Assembly (NCBI RefSeq): GCF_943912555.1
Contig: NZ_CALTUR010000066.1
Coordinates: 1-10,346 of the forward strand
Reading direction: 5' to 3'
From: an uncultured Streptococcus sp.
GTDB lineage: Bacteria > Bacillota > Bacilli > Lactobacillales > Streptococcaceae
DNA: 10,346 nucleotides
The notes beneath the pieces were generated by a model, which saw nothing but the letters and a program-made list of their open reading frames with translations, made no database searches and was not told the DNA's origin. This document shows, piece by piece, positions 1 to 6,807 of this stretch. The translations under genes and the position numbers were made by a program. How positions within the stretch are numbered: the stretch's first letter is position 1; each line of letters starts with the position of its first letter.

Positions 1-21
1 GATAGAAATTTTTTATGAAAG

Positions 22-47
22 TAAAAAATCACACGCGATGTGTGATT
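22..47 (-). terminator. Intrinsic terminator of agcS
   Basis: An 8-bp perfect inverted repeat (27-34 with 40-47, 5-nt loop) lies just past the agcS stop. Read on the minus strand it is followed by a short U-run (positions 26-22). This fits a rho-independent terminator closing the agcS transcript. The stem is only moderately GC-rich, so strength is uncertain. Confidence 0.75.
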
Positions 48-50
48 CCA

Positions 51-1373
51 CTATTTATTAAAATACTTTTTAGTTTCAGCAATAACGACTGGCGACAAGA
101 CTAGGAGGGCAACCAAGTTTGGCAGAGCCATCAAGGCATTGACAATATCTGCGATAATCCAAACCATATCCAACTCGATAAATCCTCCCAACAAGACCAT
201 GAGCACAAAGACCACACGGTAGAGCCAGATAAAGCGAACCCCAAAGAGAAACTCAAAACAACGTTCCCCGTAATAGTTCCAACCTAGAATCGTTGTAAAG
301 GCAAAGAGCACAAGGAAGATGGTCAAGAGGGCAGGCCCAAAGTGTGAAAAGACTGTTGAGAAGGCTGACTGAGTCAAAGCCACTCCATTCAAGTCACTAT
401 TCCATACTCCAGTTACCAAGATGGTCAAACCAGTCAGAGTACAAATGATGAGGGTATCAATAAAGGTTCCTGTCATGGAAATCAAACCTTGCTCTACTGG
501 TTCATTTGTCTTAGCTGCAGCAGCTGCAATGGGAGCAGAACCTAGACCAGATTCGTTTGAAAAGACACCACGCGCCACACCATTTTGGATAGCCGTCCGA
601 ATTCTAGCACCAGCAAATCCACCTACTGCAGCAACAGGACTAAAGGCTGATGTCAAGATTAAAGCGATTGTAGCAGGGAGTTTTCCAACATTGAAGAAAA
701 TAACTGTAAGTGTTCCTAAAATATAGATGATGGCCATGAAAGGAACAACAGCTGTCGAAACCTTAGAAATAGACTTGAGTCCGCCAAAGACGGCAATCGC
801 TACTAGGACAGACAAAACGAGAGCTGTGATAGCTGGCGAAATAGTCGTTGTATTTTGGATAGATTCTGTAATTGAGTTGACTTGGGTGAAGGTTCCGATT
901 CCCAACAAAGCTACTAAGACACCTGCGATAGCAAAGAAGATAGCAAGTGGTCGCCACTTTTCTCCCATCCCTAGAAGAATATAGTGCATTGGACCTCCCG
1001 CTACTGCACCATGGTCGTCCTTGGTGCGGTATTTGATCGCCAAGAGTCCTTCCGCATACTTGGTAGCCATTCCAAAGAAAGCGGCCATCCACATCCAAAA
1101 GAGGGCTCCTGGTCCACCGACTTTGATAGCTGTCGCCACCCCGATAATATTTCCCGTACCAACTGTCGCTGCCAGGGCTGTACACAAGGCCGCAAAACTG
1201 GATACATCGCCATGCCCCTTATCCTTGGTAAAAATAAGCTGAAAGGCCTTGGGAAGCCGCAAAACCTGCAAGAGTCCTAGACGAATAGTTAGGTAAATCC
1301 CTGTCCCGACCAATAAAATCAAGAGGGGAGGTCCCCAAGCAAAAGCATCGATTGATTTAAGCAATTCTAACAT
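51..1373 (-). CDS. agcS: Alanine/glycine:cation symporter (AGCS family)
   Basis: Integral-membrane permease that imports alanine and/or glycine together with Na+ (or H+). The 440-residue length is usual for the family and the protein is hydrophobic throughout. Conserved AGCS segments are visible: GTGNIIGVATAI (residues 72-83), GGPGALFWMW (about 86-95), KYAEGLLAIKYR (about 105-116), a GGPMHYI segment (about 126-132), and a NESGLGSAPIAAAAA stretch around residue 275. The ATG start is backed by an AGGAG ribosome site at 1380-1384 with 6-nt spacing. The gene has its own promoter and a long leader holding a glycine riboswitch. That favours glycine as a physiological substrate or signal, although the sequence alone cannot separate alanine from glycine transport. 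It is monocistronic here, with a terminator directly downstream. Confidence 0.93.
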   Translation of the reverse strand: MLELLKSIDAFAWGPPLLILLVGTGIYLTIRLGLLQVLRLPKAFQLIFTKDKGHGDVSSFAALCTALAATVGTGNIIGVATAIKVGGPGALFWMWMAAFFGMATKYAEGLLAIKYRTKDDHGAVAGGPMHYILLGMGEKWRPLAIFFAIAGVLVALLGIGTFTQVNSITESIQNTTTISPAITALVLSVLVAIAVFGGLKSISKVSTAVVPFMAIIYILGTLTVIFFNVGKLPATIALILTSAFSPVAAVGGFAGARIRTAIQNGVARGVFSNESGLGSAPIAAAAAKTNEPVEQGLISMTGTFIDTLIICTLTGLTILVTGVWNSDLNGVALTQSAFSTVFSHFGPALLTIFLVLFAFTTILGWNYYGERCFEFLFGVRFIWLYRVVFVLMVLLGGFIELDMVWIIADIVNALMALPNLVALLVLSPVVIAETKKYFNK

Positions 1374-1398
1374 TTCCTTCTCCTATCTTTTCAACCCC

Positions 1399-1432
1399 AA
1401 AAGAAAGAGCACATGCAAGATACATGTACTCT
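1399..1432 (-). terminator. Expression-platform terminator of the glycine riboswitch
   Basis: On the minus strand a 10-bp stem with one G-U pair forms between 1432-1423 and 1415-1406, with a 7-nt loop. It is followed by a U-rich run (TTCTTTT). The hairpin lies between the aptamer and the agcS ribosome site, so it would stop transcription before the gene. Its 5' arm overlaps TCCAGAGT (1435-1428), which is complementary to ACTCTGGA at the 5' edge of the aptamer (1545-1538). That gives a plausible antiterminator. Confidence 0.8.
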
Positions 1433-1469
1433 GGAATGCTTAGATAAATGCTAAAAAGCGGTCTATCCT

Positions 1470-1546
1470 AGCTCTGTCCTTTTACCTGAGAGTTTGAGCA
1501 GTTACCTGCCTTGCCCCTTCGGTGCCTTTACGGTCTCTCCAGAGTT
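1470..1546 (-). ncRNA. Glycine riboswitch aptamer (gcvT-type), single
   Basis: Read on the minus strand, the segment contains the hallmark glycine-aptamer blocks: CTCTGGAGAGACC at the 5' side, CACCGAAGGGGCAAG in the middle, and AAACTCTCAGGTAAAAGGAC then CAGAG at the 3' side. P1 forms between CTCTG (1540-1544) and CAGAG (1472-1476). Only one aptamer is recognisable, whereas many glycine riboswitches are tandem. A small hairpin upstream may stand in for the missing partner. Its position in front of an AGCS symporter gene is a known association for this class in streptococci. The class assignment is secure; the direction of control is inferred from alternative pairings with the downstream terminator. 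Confidence 0.92.
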
Positions 1547-1628
1547 CCGTCCATTTACAGTCATGGAAAATCAAACGATTTGCCACTTCTATTAAACTTC
1601 ATTCGGTGTTGGTATTTAATTGATTCTT

Positions 1629-1657
1629 ATTTTACAAAAAATGTTGGCTTTTGTCAA
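1629..1657 (-). promoter_or_regulatory. agcS promoter
   Basis: On the minus strand a perfect TTGACA -35 box (1657-1652) is separated by exactly 17 nt from a TAAAAT -10 box (1634-1629). This is a strong housekeeping-sigma match. Transcription would start near 1622, giving a leader of about 250 nt that contains the riboswitch. Confidence 0.85.
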
Positions 1658-1667
1658 TGTGTTTATT

Positions 1668-1695
1668 AGTAAAAATTAGTTCAACAGTTTTTACT
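1668..1695 (-). repeat. AT-rich inverted repeat between mutS2 and the agcS promoter
   Basis: AGTAAAAA (1668-1675) and TTTTTACT (1688-1695) form an 8-bp inverted repeat around a 12-nt loop, about 20 nt past the mutS2 stop. It lacks GC pairs and a following U-run, so it is at best a weak terminator for mutS2. No better terminator is visible, so some mutS2 read-through into the agcS leader is possible. Confidence 0.35.
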
Positions 1696-1715
1696 TTATA
1701 AAGTCCAGAATACTG

Positions 1716-4052
1716 CTATCCTTTAAATGTCACAATGGTCGCACCACTGCCTCCAGCATTTTGTGGGGCATAGCCGAAACTCTTGACATGTTTGTTTCTT
1801 TGTAGGTATTTGGTGACACCTTCACGGATGACACCTGTTCCGATACCATGGATGATATCAACTTGAGCCATATTATTAAGCAAGGCTTGGTCGATAAAGG
1901 CATCTAGCTCATTCATAGCCTCTTCATAGCGTTTGCCTCGAAGGTCCAGTCTGGCTTGAGGTCCTCGTCCAGAAGTTCGTTTCACAACATTGACCTGTTT
2001 CTTCTTAACTTGTTTTTCTTGCTGGGCTTGAACAAGGTCAAATTCTTTCTCTTCTAAGGTCATCTTAATCAAGCCAACTTGGGCTTCCCAGCGGCCGTCC
2101 TTGAGTTGACTGGTCAAGGTACCACGCTGGCCATAACTGAGAACAACGATATCATCTCCCACCTTTGGAGCTCGTTTTTTCTTGGCCTTTTGAAGGACCT
2201 TGTTTTTGGACAAGTCTACTTTTTCAGGAGCCAATTTTTTCAGCTTGGCCTTGGCTTCAATGATTTCGTGGGGTTTGAGTTGGGATTTACTGTGGAGATT
2301 TTTGAGAATCTGGTCACTTTCACTGAGGGCCATGTCCACAATCTCAGCAGCCTGTTCACGCGCCTTGTTGAGCTCGGTTTCCTTTTCACGATTGAGTTCG
2401 TTGTAAAGTTTTTTGAGAGCACGATTCATCTTGAGATTTTCTTGCTCCACCTCACGGATATTGTCCAAGCGTTTACGGCTTTCCAGCGTCTGCTCTTCCA
2501 GTTGCTCAATGATTCGGTTAACATCATTGTCCTGATCGACCTGCTGACTGGCATCCCCTACGATAACTTCAGATAGTCCTAGACGTTTAGCAATTTCAAA
2601 GGCATTGCTTCGGCCAGGAACTCCCTGCATAAAGCGATAGGTCGGGCGAAGAGTTGCAGTATCAAACTCCATGCTAGCATTTTGCACAAAGGCTGTCTCA
2701 ATACCGTAGGCCTTGAGTTCTGGATAGTGGGTAGTCGCCATAGTCTTGACTTGACTCAGGCGAAGGTCCTCCAGAATAGCCATGGCAAGGGCAGCTCCCT
2801 CTTGAGGGTCGGTACCAGCCCCCAACTCATCCAAAAGCAAGAGTGAATGTTGATTGACCTTGCCAAGAATATCCACAATATTGGTCATGTGGCTAGAGAA
2901 GGTAGACAAGCTCTGCTCAATAGACTGCTCATCTCCAATATCAGCAAAAATTTCTTCAAAAATACCAATACGGCTTCCCTTATCTGCTAAAATCGGCAAA
3001 CCAGACTGAGCCATAACCTGCGTCAAGCCCAGAGTTTTAAGCATGATGGTCTTCCCACCTGTATTGGGACCTGTAATGACAATCGCTGTTAAATCTTGAC
3101 CAAAATGGATATCATTTGCGACGGCATTTTTGACCAAAGGATGGCAAACATGGAGCAGTTGAATCTCCTGATTTTCTGATAGCTGAGGAACGACTGCTTG
3201 CCTTTCTTGGATAAAGCAAACCTTGGCACGAATCAAGTCCAGATGACCGATAATCCAAGCATCATTGGCAATATCAGCCGCATGAGGGCGGACACATTCA
3301 GAAATTTCTTGGAGAATGCGAAGCATTTCATAGCGCTCATCTGCTCGCAAACTAGCAATTTCTTCACTCAGTTTGACCACCTCACGGGGTTCGATATAGA
3401 CTGTATTTCCACTAGCAGAAATATCATGAACGACACCTGCAATCTTATTGCGGTAGGTGTTTTTGACTGGTAAAACCTGACGGCCATTTCTGCTTGCAAC
3501 GATTCCTTCTGTCAACATCTGCGCTTTTTGCTTGAGCAAATCTTGCAAGACATCGCGGACCTGACTCTCGCTATCATGGATTTTTCGACGGATTCGCGCC
3601 AATTCTTCACTGGCAAAATTTTCAATGAAACCTGCATCATTAAAGGCTTGGAGATTTCCTTGTAATTGCGGAAAATCATGTAATTTCTCAAACCAAAAGG
3701 CTAATTCTTCCAAGCTGACATTTTCCAGATTAGCATAAAAACTTTGCAGCTCTCGGCTGGCAAGAAGTACGCGCTTCAAGAGTAGGAACTCCTCGATATT
3801 GAGGTCTGCCCCCATCTCCAACCGCTTGCAGACTCCTGATATTTCCTTGGTTGCGAGAATGGTAAAATGAGGTTGCTCGACGAAAAGAGCCTGCATTTCC
3901 TTCATCTCAGCAAAAGCCTGTTTGATTTTATCTGCTTTGGCAGTCGGAGCCAACTGTCTCAATTGCTCCAAGCCCTGCTCGGTCAACAAATGGGGTTCAA
4001 ACAAGGCCTTGACCTTATTGAACTCTAATGTTTCTAATATTTTCTTGTTCAT
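1716..4052 (-). CDS. mutS2: MutS2 ATPase/Smr-domain protein
   Basis: Homodimeric MutS-family ATPase of 778 residues, the usual length. MutS2 proteins do not do mismatch repair. Family work links them to suppression of recombination and, in Bacillus, to sensing and splitting collided ribosomes. The order is: a MutS-type core and lever region (about 1-300); the ATPase with Walker A GPNTGGKT (328-335) and Walker B LLLLDE (D408, E409); a long charged coiled-coil (about 505-600); a KOW-like segment (about 629-673); and a C-terminal Smr domain with LDLRG (702-706) and HGIGTG (735-740). All key motifs are intact. The ATG start is preceded by an AAGGA site. A probable promoter lies upstream of BOX1, which would place that repeat in the mutS2 leader. 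It lies downstream of zapA-cvpA, beyond a hairpin. Confidence 0.96.
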   Translation of the reverse strand: MNKKILETLEFNKVKALFEPHLLTEQGLEQLRQLAPTAKADKIKQAFAEMKEMQALFVEQPHFTILATKEISGVCKRLEMGADLNIEEFLLLKRVLLASRELQSFYANLENVSLEELAFWFEKLHDFPQLQGNLQAFNDAGFIENFASEELARIRRKIHDSESQVRDVLQDLLKQKAQMLTEGIVASRNGRQVLPVKNTYRNKIAGVVHDISASGNTVYIEPREVVKLSEEIASLRADERYEMLRILQEISECVRPHAADIANDAWIIGHLDLIRAKVCFIQERQAVVPQLSENQEIQLLHVCHPLVKNAVANDIHFGQDLTAIVITGPNTGGKTIMLKTLGLTQVMAQSGLPILADKGSRIGIFEEIFADIGDEQSIEQSLSTFSSHMTNIVDILGKVNQHSLLLLDELGAGTDPQEGAALAMAILEDLRLSQVKTMATTHYPELKAYGIETAFVQNASMEFDTATLRPTYRFMQGVPGRSNAFEIAKRLGLSEVIVGDASQQVDQDNDVNRIIEQLEEQTLESRKRLDNIREVEQENLKMNRALKKLYNELNREKETELNKAREQAAEIVDMALSESDQILKNLHSKSQLKPHEIIEAKAKLKKLAPEKVDLSKNKVLQKAKKKRAPKVGDDIVVLSYGQRGTLTSQLKDGRWEAQVGLIKMTLEEKEFDLVQAQQEKQVKKKQVNVVKRTSGRGPQARLDLRGKRYEEAMNELDAFIDQALLNNMAQVDIIHGIGTGVIREGVTKYLQRNKHVKSFGYAPQNAGGSGATIVTFKG

Positions 4053-4087
4053 CTTTATTTCCTTGTCTTTGAATGTCTAGGTGTATG

Positions 4088-4201
4088 ATACTCAATAAAA
4101 ATCAAAGAGCAAACTAGGAAGCTAGCCGCAGGTTGCTCAAAACAGTGTTTTGAGGTTGCAGATGGAAGCTGACGTGGTTTGAAGAGATTTTCGAAGAGTA
4201 T
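4088..4201 (-). repeat. BOX element 1 (boxA-boxB-boxC, internally deleted)
   Basis: 114-bp intergenic repeat bounded by ATACTC (4088-4093) and GAGTAT (4196-4201). It is nearly identical over most of its length to the copies at 6803-6952 and 9395-9498. Read on the minus strand it gives the boxA end, part of boxB (including the CTCAAAACACTGTTTTGAG hairpin), and boxC. It equals the second copy minus a 36-bp block spanning the inner parts of boxA and boxB. BOX elements are non-autonomous small repeats of pneumococcus and close relatives that fold into stable RNA and can alter expression of neighbouring genes. Confidence 0.92.
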
Positions 4202-4205
4202 TAGA

Positions 4206-4233
4206 TTTTTACATTCTGATAGATTCGAGTCAA
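4206..4233 (-). promoter_or_regulatory. Possible mutS2 promoter
   Basis: On the minus strand TTGACT (4233-4228) lies 16 nt before TAAAAA (4211-4206). The -35 is good and the -10 is poor. It lies between the cvpA hairpin and BOX1. If active, the mutS2 mRNA would begin near 4200 and carry the whole BOX1 in its leader. Confidence 0.4.
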
Positions 4234-4243
4234 ATCTGTAAAC

Positions 4244-4270
4244 AAAGGGCTAGGAAAATTCCTGCCCTTT
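4244..4270 (-). terminator. Hairpin terminator after cvpA
   Basis: AAAGGGC (4244-4250) pairs with GCCCTTT (4264-4270), and AGGA (4252-4255) with TCCT (4260-4263), leaving one bulged base and a 4-nt loop. The stem abuts the cvpA stop codon. The U-run on the minus strand is short (TTTGTTTA), so termination may be partial. Partial termination would allow some zapA-cvpA transcripts to extend into mutS2. Confidence 0.65.
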
Positions 4271-4819
4271 TTATCCGATTAAATTTGTCACCCAGATTTG
4301 TTTGAGCCAACTGGTTGTTACTGGTATGCTCTGGATGATGTGTTTTGCGACGATACTCTTTTCAAGAGGATTTTGTATAACTGCCATGGGGATGGTTGCC
4401 AAGATTGTCAAAGCCATCTGCAAGACAAATAAGGTCACCAACATGGACAAGATACCTGCTGAAACTCGGAACAACTTGCCCCCCAGTTTTTTACTAGGAA
4501 GTAAGTGTAAGAGGAGACCAAGCAAACGACCGATGCTATAAACAATCCCAAATACAAGCAAGTAGCCGATCCCTGCGTAAAAGACCTTATCCAACTGAAA
4601 GAGTTTATCCGATGGGAAAAAGAAAGTTCCCTGACCTTCCTGCGGATTTGCATAAGGGAGCAATAAATGGAATTGTTCTCCCAGCCCCTTATAAAACTGG
4701 CCAGCCATAAAAGCCGATGCCATGGCTGAAATCAGATAATAAACCTGTAAGAGCAGACCTCTCCGATAGCCGATATAAAATCCCCAAGCCAAGACCAATA
4801 GAAGAAGGAGTGAAATCAT
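4271..4819 (-). CDS. cvpA: CvpA family membrane protein
   Basis: Small integral-membrane protein of 182 residues with four predicted helices: about 1-18, 22-43, 79-107 and 118-145. This topology and the early short basic YRRG loop are typical of the CvpA/YshB family. The family is named after an E. coli protein needed for colicin V production; its molecular role in Gram-positives is unclear. The start codon overlaps the zapA stop as ATGA (4819-4816), and a GAGGA ribosome site (4830-4826) lies 6 nt upstream, so the two are translationally coupled. The family assignment rests on helix pattern, length and the conserved zapA-cvpA-mutS2 order more than on a catalytic motif. Confidence 0.85.
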   Translation of the reverse strand: MISLLLLLVLAWGFYIGYRRGLLLQVYYLISAMASAFMAGQFYKGLGEQFHLLLPYANPQEGQGTFFFPSDKLFQLDKVFYAGIGYLLVFGIVYSIGRLLGLLLHLLPSKKLGGKLFRVSAGILSMLVTLFVLQMALTILATIPMAVIQNPLEKSIVAKHIIQSIPVTTSWLKQIWVTNLIG

Positions 4820-5118
4820 AAGGAATCCTCAATCTTGCTCTGTTCTTGCTTGCAAGTCACCAGCTTGTGACGGAGTTCTTCTAATTCTTGCTCCTTATCA
4901 TCAAATTCAATCTCACGGCTGAGTTGAGTTGACAAACAGTTGACTGCCAACAAAAGAGCGATTGTTTCATCATCTGCGCTAGGCATTTGTTCTTTAATTG
5001 CTTGGTATTTTTCTGTCGCAACCTTGGCGATTTCCTCCATAAAAAGGTTATCATGTTCGCTTGTCAAGGTTAATGATTTTTTCCCGAATGTAAATTTGAA
5101 TCGATTTAGATTTGCCAT
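4816..5118 (-). CDS. zapA: Cell division protein ZapA
   Basis: Cytoplasmic FtsZ-associated protein of 100 residues that promotes bundling of FtsZ filaments at the Z-ring. It shows the short N-terminal beta region (FKFTFGKKSLTL), then the ZapA-type helical part (MEEIAKVATEKYQAIKEQ, then ETIALLLAVNCLSTQLS), and ends in a charged coiled-coil that mediates oligomerisation. The start is taken at ATG 5118 (MANLNRFKF): GAGGTG at 5130-5125 lies 6 nt upstream. The in-frame GTG 9 nt earlier is itself part of that ribosome site. The gene is first in an operon with cvpA and divergent from rnhC, with a strong promoter at 5136-5164. Its place next to cvpA and mutS2 matches other Firmicutes. Confidence 0.88.
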   Translation of the reverse strand: MANLNRFKFTFGKKSLTLTSEHDNLFMEEIAKVATEKYQAIKEQMPSADDETIALLLAVNCLSTQLSREIEFDDKEQELEELRHKLVTCKQEQSKIEDSL

Positions 5119-5124
5119 AAAATT

Positions 5125-5130
5125 CACCTC
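5125..5130 (-). promoter_or_regulatory. zapA ribosome binding site (decides the start)
   Basis: GAGGTG on the minus strand lies 6 nt upstream of ATG 5118. The in-frame GTG at 5127 is part of this site and therefore is unlikely to be the start. Confidence 0.75.
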
Positions 5131-5135
5131 ACGAT

Positions 5136-5164
5136 ATTATACCAAAATTCGCTAACTTTGTCAG
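5136..5164 (-). promoter_or_regulatory. zapA-cvpA promoter
   Basis: On the minus strand CTGACA (5164-5159) is followed after exactly 17 nt by a perfect TATAAT (5141-5136) that is preceded by TGG, an extended -10. This should be a strong promoter. The start site would fall only a few nucleotides before the zapA ribosome site, giving a very short leader. It is back-to-back with the rnhC promoter, the two -35 boxes being 2 bp apart. Confidence 0.85.
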
Positions 5165-5166
5165 TT

Positions 5167-5197
5167 TTTACAAATTTACCTGCTTTTATGGTACAAT
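5167..5197 (+). promoter_or_regulatory. rnhC-lepB promoter with extended -10
   Basis: TACAAT at 5192-5197 is preceded by TGG (extended -10). A TTTACA -35-like box lies at 5167-5172, with a long 19-nt spacer that an extended -10 can tolerate. Only 7 nt separate the -10 from the rnhC ATG, so transcription should start at or next to the start codon. Confidence 0.7.
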
Positions 5198-5204
5198 AGA
5201 AACT

Positions 5205-6086
5205 ATGGCAAGTATAACACTCACACCAAGTGAAAAGGAGATTCAGGCTTTTCTTGAACACTACCAAACCAGTCTGGCTCCCAGCAAGAATCCCTATATC
5301 CGCTACTTTTTGCGACTACCTCAAGCAACAGTTTCTATCTATACTTCTGGAAAGGTCTTGCTTCAGGGTGAAGGAGCTGAGAAATACGCCAGTTTCTTTG
5401 GCTATCAAGTTGTAGAGGAAACCAGGGGACAAAATTTCCCTTTAATTGGGACAGATGAGGTTGGAAATGGTTCCTACTTTGGTGGGCTTGCAGTTGTGGC
5501 TTCCTTTGTCACACCTGACCAGCATAACTTTTTACGAAAACTCGGTGTGGGGGATTCTAAAACTCTGACCGACCAAAAGATTCGTCAGATTGCCCCTATC
5601 CTCAAAGAAAAAATCCAGCACCAGGCACTCCTTCTCTCACCAAGCAAGTACAACGAGGTCATCGGAGACCGCTACAACGCTGTTTCGGTTAAGGTTGCCC
5701 TCCATAACCAGGCTATCTATCTCCTCCTTCAAAAAGGACTTCAGCCTGAGAAAATTGTGATTGATGCCTTTACCAGTGCTAAAAATTATGACAAGTACTT
5801 GGCACAAGAGGCCAATCGTTTCAGCAATCCTATCAGCTTAGAAGAAAAGGCTGAGGGCAAATACTTGGCTGTCGCAGTTTCTTCTATCATTGCGCGTGAC
5901 CTCTTTCTGGAAAATCTTGAAAATCTGGGACGAGAACTGGGCTATCAACTTCCAAGTGGAGCTGGAACTGCTTCTGATAAGGTAGCTAGCCAGATTTTGC
6001 AAGCCTATGGCATGCAGGGACTCAGCTTCTGCGCCAAGCTACACTTTAAAAATACTGAAAAAGCGAAAAAACGCTTAGAAAGGTAA
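5205..6086 (+). CDS. rnhC: Ribonuclease HIII
   Basis: Cytoplasmic endonuclease that cuts the RNA strand of RNA:DNA hybrids, important for R-loop and primer removal. The 293-residue length matches streptococcal RNase HIII. The N-terminal region (about 1-78) is the TBP-like substrate-binding domain that distinguishes HIII from HII. The catalytic domain starts at [13 protein letters not shown], with metal-binding D84 and E85, and D187 in VIDAF; the AVSSIIARD motif follows at about 224-232. ATG 5205 agrees with the family N-terminus ([10 protein letters not shown]), yet no Shine-Dalgarno sequence precedes it and the promoter -10 ends 7 nt upstream, so the message is probably leaderless. lepB follows after a 3-nt gap and is co-transcribed. 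Some pneumococcal annotations call it rnhB. Confidence 0.96.
   Translation: MASITLTPSEKEIQAFLEHYQTSLAPSKNPYIRYFLRLPQATVSIYTSGKVLLQGEGAEKYASFFGYQVVEETRGQNFPLIGTDEVGNGSYFGGLAVVASFVTPDQHNFLRKLGVGDSKTLTDQKIRQIAPILKEKIQHQALLLSPSKYNEVIGDRYNAVSVKVALHNQAIYLLLQKGLQPEKIVIDAFTSAKNYDKYLAQEANRFSNPISLEEKAEGKYLAVAVSSIIARDLFLENLENLGRELGYQLPSGAGTASDKVASQILQAYGMQGLSFCAKLHFKNTEKAKKRLER
6077..6083 (+). promoter_or_regulatory. lepB ribosome binding site inside the end of rnhC
   Basis: AGAAAGG lies within the last rnhC codons, 6 nt before the lepB ATG. It overlaps the rnhC end and so couples translation of the two genes. Confidence 0.7.
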
Positions 6087-6089
6087 ATT

Positions 6090-6704
6090 ATGAATTCATT
6101 TAAACATTTCCTAAAAGAGTGGGGATTATTCCTCCTAATTCTGTCATTACTAGCCTTAAGCCGTATCTTTTTTTGGAGCAATGTCCGCGTAGAAGGACAT
6201 TCCATGGATCCGACCCTAGCGGACGGTGAAATTCTCTTTGTTGTCAAACACCTCCCTATTGACCGTTTTGATATCGTAGTGGCCCACGAGGAAGATGGCA
6301 ATAAGGACATTGTAAAACGTGTCATCGGAATGCCTGGCGATACCATCCGTTACGAAAACGATAAACTTTACATCAATGACAAAGAGACGGACGAACCTTA
6401 CCTAGCTGACTACATCAAACGTTTCAAGGATGACAAACTCCAAAGCACTTACTCAGGCAAGGGCTTTGAAGGAAATAAAGGCACTTTCTTTAGAAGTATC
6501 GCTGAAAAAGCCCAAGCCTTCACAGTTGATGTCAACTACAATACCAATTTTAGCTTTACTGTCCCAGAAGGAGAATACCTTCTCCTCGGAGACGACCGCT
6601 TGGTTTCGAGCGACAGCCGCCACGTAGGTACCTTCAAAGCAAAAGATATCACAGGGGAAGCTAAATTCCGCTTCTGGCCAATCACCCGTATCGGAACATT
6701 TTAA
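6090..6704 (+). CDS. lepB: Type I signal peptidase
   Basis: Membrane-anchored serine protease that removes signal peptides from exported preproteins on the outer face of the membrane. It has 204 residues with one N-terminal membrane helix (about 11-28) and the catalytic domain outside. The Ser/Lys dyad is intact: S38 in GHSMDPTL and K76 in DIVKRVIGMPGD. The late conserved box GDDRLVSSDSR is at 167-177. The length and sequence agree with the pneumococcal enzyme, which has the same dyad numbering as I recall it. It starts 3 nt after the rnhC stop, making it the second gene of that operon, and is followed by a hairpin terminator. The pairing with rnhC reflects locus order and not a shared pathway. 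Confidence 0.97.
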   Translation: MNSFKHFLKEWGLFLLILSLLALSRIFFWSNVRVEGHSMDPTLADGEILFVVKHLPIDRFDIVVAHEEDGNKDIVKRVIGMPGDTIRYENDKLYINDKETDEPYLADYIKRFKDDKLQSTYSGKGFEGNKGTFFRSIAEKAQAFTVDVNYNTNFSFTVPEGEYLLLGDDRLVSSDSRHVGTFKAKDITGEAKFRFWPITRIGTF

Positions 6705-6710
6705 GAAATC

Positions 6711-6748
6711 GAAGAGGCCGAGAATCAAGAATCTCAGCCTCTTCTTCT
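6711..6748 (+). terminator. Intrinsic terminator after rnhC-lepB
   Basis: GAAGAGGC (6711-6718) pairs with GCCTCTTC (6737-6744), and GAGA (6720-6723) with TCTC (6732-6735), with one C/A mismatch between the two blocks and an 8-nt loop. A short pyrimidine-rich run follows. The stem starts 7 nt after the lepB stop. Confidence 0.8.
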
Positions 6749-6779
6749 ATCGTGAGAATATGATTATTCACTATCCAGT

Positions 6780-6807
6780 TTGATTAAGATAGAAACAAAG
6801 TTATACT
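6780..6807 (+). promoter_or_regulatory. Possible recD2 promoter whose -10 is the BOX2 edge
   Basis: TTGATT (6780-6785) lies 16 nt before TATACT (6802-6807). The -10 hexamer is made largely from the terminal ATACTC of BOX2. If used, the recD2 transcript would start inside the repeat and carry almost all of BOX2 in its leader. No better promoter is seen between lepB and recD2. Confidence 0.45.

Larger units (their letters stand above)
1374..1628 (-). promoter_or_regulatory. agcS 5' leader containing the glycine riboswitch
   Basis: This gene-free stretch upstream of agcS is the untranslated leader expected from the promoter at 1629-1657, with a start site near 1622. Read on the minus strand it holds, in order, a small hairpin (1564-1585), a glycine aptamer (about 1470-1546), a linker, an intrinsic terminator (1399-1432), and the ribosome site (1380-1384). 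No small ORF with a convincing ribosome site is seen in it. This is the standard arrangement of a transcription-attenuation riboswitch. Confidence 0.85.

Noticed and set aside
763..1185. 140-codon minus-strand frame inside agcS
   Set aside because: It is an out-of-frame reading of agcS, which itself is an intact, recognisable symporter.
1561..1628. A second complete glycine aptamer upstream of the recognised one
   Set aside because: The stretch lacks the conserved GGAGAGACC and GGGGCAAG-type blocks; only a small hairpin is present.
2079..2576. 165-codon open frame on the plus strand
   Set aside because: It lies wholly antisense to the coiled-coil region of mutS2, has no family resemblance and no credible ribosome site.
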